Shown here: positions 14,689 to 17,700 of the stretch, one piece after another
Numbering within the stretch: position 1 is the first letter of the stretch
How the letters are laid out: every line of letters begins with the position of its first letter
From: Mannheimia indoligenes
GTDB lineage: Bacteria; Pseudomonadota; Gammaproteobacteria; Enterobacterales; Pasteurellaceae
Reading direction: 5' to 3'
NCBI RefSeq assembly: GCF_036880405.1
Contig: NZ_JBAJJM010000022.1
Coordinates: 1 to 17,700, forward strand
DNA length: 17,700 nt
The notes under the pieces: model-generated
Database searches by the model: none
What the model was told of the DNA's origin: nothing
Seen by the model: the letters and a program-made list of their open reading frames with translations, nothing else
Translations under genes and position numbers: made by a program

Positions 14689-14883
14689 ATGCCAATAAAT
14701 CCAACAGAAAACCAGCAAAAAAAGATTTTTCAAGAAAAGATCTTATCAATGTTTGAACAATCTTTAACGGAAGAGCAACGTTTTTTGCAAGGTATAATGA
14801 ACGGAGAGATTGAGCTGATTTCTCACGATGAAGTGATGGAAAAACTTGAATACGTTTTAAAAAATGGGTTAGATCGTAAATGA
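14689..14883 (+). CDS. Putative type II antitoxin
   Basis: A 64-residue acidic protein encoded directly upstream of a ParE/RelE-like toxin; its stop overlaps the toxin start by 4 bp (ATGA). The function is inferred mainly from this arrangement. The sequence has a helical Lys/Gln-rich first half and a C-terminal ISHDEVMEKLEYVLKNGL segment. That resembles the tail of many small antitoxins (SHEEVM-like), the part that wraps the toxin. No clear ribbon-helix-helix or HTH motif is visible, so DNA binding is uncertain. I start at 14689, with AAGGAAA 7 bases upstream; an in-frame ATG at 14671 is possible and would add six residues. Confidence 0.65.
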   Translation: MPINPTENQQKKIFQEKILSMFEQSLTEEQRFLQGIMNGEIELISHDEVMEKLEYVLKNGLDRK

Positions 14884-15167
14884 AACAAGATTATGCCGTT
14901 TTCTGGTCTAAAAAAGCAGAGTTTAAATTGTTAGATAAAGCGGATTACATTTATTCTGAAAGTCAAAATGAAGAAATAGCAAGTAAATTTTTAGAAACAA
15001 TGAGAAGTCTTGCTGAAAAATTGAGTTTTGTTGCGTCAGCGTATGCTGATGGAAAGTTTCATCTTTATCCTTTAAAATATGGACATTCGGTAAAATTCAT
15101 TGTCGCAGATAATATTGTTGTGATTGAAGACTTTCTGCCTAAAGGAATGAATTACTCTTTCTATTAA
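14880..15167 (+). CDS. ParE/RelE-superfamily toxin
   Basis: A 95-residue protein with the ParE/RelE fold pattern: short strand YAVFWSKKAEF, two helices (about 14-50, with LLDKADYIYSESQNEEIASK), then strands around FHLYPLKYGHSVKFIVADN and IVVIEDFLPKG. Family members inhibit growth, RelE-type by cutting ribosome-bound mRNA and ParE-type by poisoning gyrase. This one lacks a clear RelE catalytic Arg/Tyr set at its end (it finishes NYSFY), and I cannot choose between them. The usual basic residue in the central strand is replaced by K68/H70, so activity is unproven. It is cotranslated with the antitoxin and closed by a bidirectional terminator. Confidence 0.75.
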   Translation: MKQDYAVFWSKKAEFKLLDKADYIYSESQNEEIASKFLETMRSLAEKLSFVASAYADGKFHLYPLKYGHSVKFIVADNIVVIEDFLPKGMNYSFY

Positions 15168-15197
15168 AAATCGCCCTTGAACAGGGCGATTTTGCTT
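15167..15197. terminator. Bidirectional terminator between the toxin gene and slam
   Basis: An 11-bp perfect stem (AAAATCGCCCT 15167-15177 with 15183-15193) and a 5-nt loop, A-rich before and T-rich after on both strands. It starts at the toxin stop codon and ends 3 bases from the stop of the convergent slam gene. Confidence 0.85.
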
Positions 15198-16647
15198 AGA
15201 ACGTATGTGAAAACTCAATATACACACGGTTTTTGTCATAACTATAAAAAGTGTGATTACTTTTTACTTTGTTATATTGCCAGGTTAAACGAGGAGTAAT
15301 GCCTTTAAAATGCACGGCTCTGTGCCAGATACTCGCTTGTACGCCGTATTCTTTATTACGCTGGGTAATTTGGAAAATAGGCATTGGTGCTCTATATTGC
15401 TTGCGACCATAGCTCACGCTTAATTGACTTGAAAGCCCATTCTTCCACTCTTGCCCCCAACCTAGTGAAACACCTCGACGAATAAAGCTGTCATCTAAAT
15501 CTCTGGTGCTATTGCGGTTAAAGTTCGCTCCAACAAACCAATATTGCTGGCTGCTTGGATGGTAGTAAATACTCGGAGAAACAAAATGATAATTTCCATC
15601 TAAGTGCTGGCGGCGGGTATAGCGTTGCTCGGCATATTCATACGTTATTGAGGATTGCCATTGTGGCGTAATCCAGTATTGCCAACGAGTATTAACACCA
15701 CCAGCATTTGAATAACGCTTAGTGCTTTGACTTTGAGTAGAACCGCCCGCATACCAAGTTTGCTCTAAGAAAGGTAAAACCGTGATTTTTTGTTTCGCAC
15801 TTTGATAGCCTAATCCGAAACTTTCTCTAAGCGAATATTCATTATATTTTTTATTATTCCAATAATATTTGCCATTACCGTTTAGGCGAAACTCGTGGAA
15901 GAAACCATTTCCCCAAGACCATTTTTTCGCAGCGTCAAAACTTAGCCCAATCCCTTGAGCAGACTCTTTCTTCGGAGCTGTCCATCTGCCGTAAGTTGTG
16001 CCTGAAGCTGGAGCATTATTAATATTTGGATCATTTAAATAAGTTAAGCCGCCTTGAAATACCCATTTGTCTTGTTTACTGATGGCTTCTAAATAATGAT
16101 TGATGATATTTGTAATTTTTATAGGTAATTTATCCGCTTGTAATTTATGAAATTGTGCTTCTGCGGCTTCATTTTCACGGTTTTCAAAAAGTGCCACCGC
16201 AAGCTGCATTCGGATCGGCTGATTTTCCGGATAACTTGCCAGCAACTCTCGGTAAAGTTTAATAGATTGAGTATAATCTTGATTTGATTTTGCCTCTGTT
16301 GCCTTTGCCCACGTAATCATTTCACGATTTTGCTTAGATGTAGGGAGTTTTTGGTATATCGGCAATAAAAAGAGGACGTTTTCGGTATTGCCTGTTACCA
16401 ATGCCGTCAGCATTGCTGAATTTAATAACTCAGGCTGCTGAATGAGTTCTTGGCTTGAAATTGAAATAGTCTGATTGCTATTTTGCACTTTGGGCTGAGC
16501 TTGAGCAACTTTATGTTCCGGTGTCTCAAACGATTGATTTTGTTGCATCCGCTGATTATCCATTTTCTCTTGAATTGGAGCTGGGGCGGTATCAGCTAAT
16601 GCAAAATGTGCAGCTAAACTGAAAGCAATAGGAATAATTTTTTTCAT
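15196..16647 (-). CDS. Slam-type surface lipoprotein assembly modulator (outer membrane)
   Basis: Slam proteins are outer-membrane translocons that move specific barrel-type lipoproteins to the cell surface. This 483-residue protein has a signal peptide (1-18, FALA/D), a Gln-rich linker and a periplasmic helical domain with TPR-like repeats (about 70-192, e.g. YTQSIKLYRELLASYPENQP). A C-terminal beta barrel (about 194-483, the DUF560 region) ends in a terminal phenylalanine (YIEFSHTF), as outer-membrane proteins do. LTYLNDPNINNAP at the barrel entry is typical of Slam. The gene directly upstream on the same strand encodes a TbpB-barrel lipoprotein, its probable client. There is no ribosome site before the ATG; a TATAAT lies only 8 bases upstream of it. 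The exact Slam subtype is not assigned. Confidence 0.88.
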   Translation of the reverse strand: MKKIIPIAFSLAAHFALADTAPAPIQEKMDNQRMQQNQSFETPEHKVAQAQPKVQNSNQTISISSQELIQQPELLNSAMLTALVTGNTENVLFLLPIYQKLPTSKQNREMITWAKATEAKSNQDYTQSIKLYRELLASYPENQPIRMQLAVALFENRENEAAEAQFHKLQADKLPIKITNIINHYLEAISKQDKWVFQGGLTYLNDPNINNAPASGTTYGRWTAPKKESAQGIGLSFDAAKKWSWGNGFFHEFRLNGNGKYYWNNKKYNEYSLRESFGLGYQSAKQKITVLPFLEQTWYAGGSTQSQSTKRYSNAGGVNTRWQYWITPQWQSSITYEYAEQRYTRRQHLDGNYHFVSPSIYYHPSSQQYWFVGANFNRNSTRDLDDSFIRRGVSLGWGQEWKNGLSSQLSVSYGRKQYRAPMPIFQITQRNKEYGVQASIWHRAVHFKGITPRLTWQYNKVKSNHTFYSYDKNRVYIEFSHTF

Positions 16648-16655
16648 AGTAAAGT

Positions 16656-16661
16656 ATTATA
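16656..16661 (-). promoter_or_regulatory. -10-like TATAAT close to the slam start
   Basis: A consensus -10 on the minus strand, placing a start site at or 1-3 bases before the slam ATG (leaderless or nearly so). No good -35 is found at 16-18 bp, so this may be coincidence in A/T-rich DNA. Confidence 0.3.
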
Positions 16662-16672
16662 AAAGAAATAGA

Positions 16673-16696
16673 AAAGGCTATTTTTCAATAGCCTTT
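16673..16696 (-). terminator. Hairpin between SLP and slam (terminator or attenuator)
   Basis: A 10-bp perfect stem (AAAGGCTATT 16673-16682 with 16687-16696) and a 4-nt loop. On the minus strand it is followed by TTTTCTATTTCTTTT. It lies 20 bases after the lipoprotein stop. Confidence 0.75.
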
Positions 16697-16716
16697 CAAA
16701 AAAATCAATAAAAAAA

Positions 16717-17481
16717 TTATTGTTTTTTACCGCCAAATGCACCGGAGAAGTCTGATGAGCTATAAGCACCACCGATTTCGCTTGCATTTGAACCATAGAA
16801 ATGACCTTCTAGCTCGGCTGATTTTCCGTTATGGACTGCTTTTCCATCAAATTCGTTACCATCAATTTTAGCGTTTGTTACTGCTACATTTGGAGCAACA
16901 TCACCGTTTATGGTTTTGTTAGCAAAATCAACGTTTAATTTGTGATCTCGAGAGGTTGATGTTTGACCATTTGCTACAAAAACACCATCTACATTATAAG
17001 TTGCGGAACCTGTAGTTGGAATATTAGATTTTGGTGTAACATCACCTTGTGCAAAAACATAACCATCAATATGTCCGAATTTCACGTTAGTAAATTTGGC
17101 ACCGCTTACAGTAAAGTTTTTATAAGTTACGCCGTTAATTATGCTATTTTGAAGATTTGTAAATCCACCAGAAACAATATTACCCCAAGAAACAGGGAAT
17201 GTTTTACCATCAACAATTAATTGTTGTTTATAGGTGTTTGCTTTTGCAATATCAAATTCTTTGCTATCACTGACACGGAAAGCGGTTCCCATATCATCAG
17301 AAGAGTTTGTTTGGGTTGGTTGAGTTGGAGTTGTTTGGGTAGGTGCAGGTTTATTAGCAGAAGTATTTGTATTATTATTTGCAGCAGGAGAAGTACTATT
17401 ATTTCCACCACCTGAACTACCGCAAGCAGAAATTACACCAGCAGCAAGAAGCGTTAAGCTAAATTTTACGATTTGATTCAT
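16717..17481 (-). CDS. Slam-dependent surface lipoprotein with TbpB-type beta barrel
   Basis: A 254-residue lipoprotein predicted to be displayed on the cell surface. The signal peptide ends in the lipobox VISAC, with lipidated C20 followed by GSSGGG. A disordered anchor rich in Asn, Thr, Pro and Gln (about 21-62) follows, then a single ligand-binding module. Its C-terminal part (about 155-254) has the TbpB-like barrel pattern: GSATYNVDGVFVANG, KLNVDFANKTINGDV, and the closing GHFYGSNASEIGGAY...SGAFGGKK. The GHFYG..A.EIGG signature is shared by TbpB, fHbp, NHBA and the Pasteurellaceae SLPs. It is too short for TbpB, which has two lobes of this kind. Ligand unknown; complement proteins, haem carriers and transferrin are precedents. 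AAGGAAC precedes the ATG, and the slam gene follows. Confidence 0.88.
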   Translation of the reverse strand: MNQIVKFSLTLLAAGVISACGSSGGGNNSTSPAANNNTNTSANKPAPTQTTPTQPTQTNSSDDMGTAFRVSDSKEFDIAKANTYKQQLIVDGKTFPVSWGNIVSGGFTNLQNSIINGVTYKNFTVSGAKFTNVKFGHIDGYVFAQGDVTPKSNIPTTGSATYNVDGVFVANGQTSTSRDHKLNVDFANKTINGDVAPNVAVTNAKIDGNEFDGKAVHNGKSAELEGHFYGSNASEIGGAYSSSDFSGAFGGKKQ

Positions 17482-17517
17482 AGATATGTTCCTTTTTTAT
17501 GTTAAGAAATAGAAACG

Positions 17518-17545
17518 ATTATGATGAGCTAGCATAAGTCATCAA
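17518..17545 (-). promoter_or_regulatory. Promoter of the SLP-slam unit
   Basis: TTGATG (17545-17540), 16 bp, CATAAT (17523-17518) on the minus strand, leaving a leader of about 30 bases before the ATG. I saw no convincing Fur box around it. Confidence 0.5.
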
Positions 17546-17592
17546 ATGGAGTATGACGAATTTGTTTTCATTTGTAAATAGATAAAATAACG

Positions 17593-17609
17593 TTGCCCCA
17601 GCGGAGCAA
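17593..17609 (-). terminator. Probable terminator of the right-edge gene
   Basis: TTGCCCC (17593-17599) and GGAGCAA (17603-17609) form a 7-bp stem with a 3-nt loop. The one mismatch is a G-U pair in minus-strand RNA, followed by CGTTATTTTATC. Confidence 0.45.
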
Positions 17610-17615
17610 TTTTTC

Positions 17616-17700
17616 TTACTTAACAAGTTTTACAGTCTCTTTCACCATCTCCCCAATCTCTTGCCATTTTTTCTCTTTAATCAATGACTTCTCCACAAAC
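17616..17700 (-). CDS. C-terminal end of an unidentified protein
   Basis: An open minus-strand frame enters from the right edge and stops with TAA at 17616-17618. The visible 27 residues are charged and helical (ending EIGEMVKETVKLVK). Family not recognisable from this fragment. The hairpin just beyond the stop supports a real gene end. Confidence 0.5.
   Translation of the reverse strand, partial: FVEKSLIKEKKWQEIGEMVKETVKLVK

Noticed and set aside
17482..17600. Fur-binding site upstream of the surface lipoprotein
   Set aside because: The A/T-rich stretches here do not give a convincing GATAATGATAATCATTATC-like match, so iron control cannot be supported from sequence.

Overview
The window looks like chromosomal DNA from a Pasteurellaceae bacterium. 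XerD, MutS, MnmE, TilS and FklB all read as Haemophilus/Actinobacillus-type orthologues. At least a dozen copies of the uptake signal core ACAAGCGGT/ACCGCTTGT, several with the A/T-rich arm ending near TTTGCAAAATTTT, are the Actinobacillus pleuropneumoniae-type DNA uptake sequence (USS). That points to an Actinobacillus, Mannheimia or Bibersteinia-like host that is naturally competent. No tRNA, rRNA, CRISPR array, insertion sequence or origin was seen, and no gene-free stretch exceeds about 190 bases.

Left part (1-4880): after the terminator of an upstream gene comes xerD (+). It converges on and slightly overlaps tilS (-), which is translationally coupled behind mnmE (-). mnmE and tilS both modify the tRNA wobble position. 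A compact divergent promoter region separates mnmE from an MFS transporter gene (+).

Middle (4900-10150): a LysR regulator (-) is divergent from a periplasmic PQQ-dependent glucose-dehydrogenase-like protein (+), with a perfect 20-bp palindrome between them. A convergent terminator follows, then three minus-strand genes: a membrane-anchored thioredoxin-like protein, the FKBP-type isomerase FklB, and a secreted ComEA-like DNA-binding protein on a long Lys/Ala/Glu-rich stalk. A small lipoprotein gene lies beyond them. Paired inverted USS copies or other hairpins close several of these units.

Accessory stretch (10270-11880): an XRE-type regulator (-) is divergent from a two-gene unit (+) encoding a small GIY-YIG-fold nuclease candidate and a single-pass membrane protein with a SHOCT-like N-terminus and four periplasmic cysteines. 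The unit ends in a clear terminator and is bracketed by two directly repeated USS copies, so it looks like an inserted cassette of unknown role.

Right part (12012-17700): mutS (+) is followed by a type II toxin-antitoxin pair with its own strong promoter. Beyond a bidirectional terminator lies a minus-strand surface-lipoprotein system: a TbpB-barrel-type lipoprotein (SLP) and, downstream of it, its probable outer-membrane assembly factor Slam. A hairpin and a near-start -10 element between them suggest unequal expression. The window ends in the C-terminus of an unidentified minus-strand gene.
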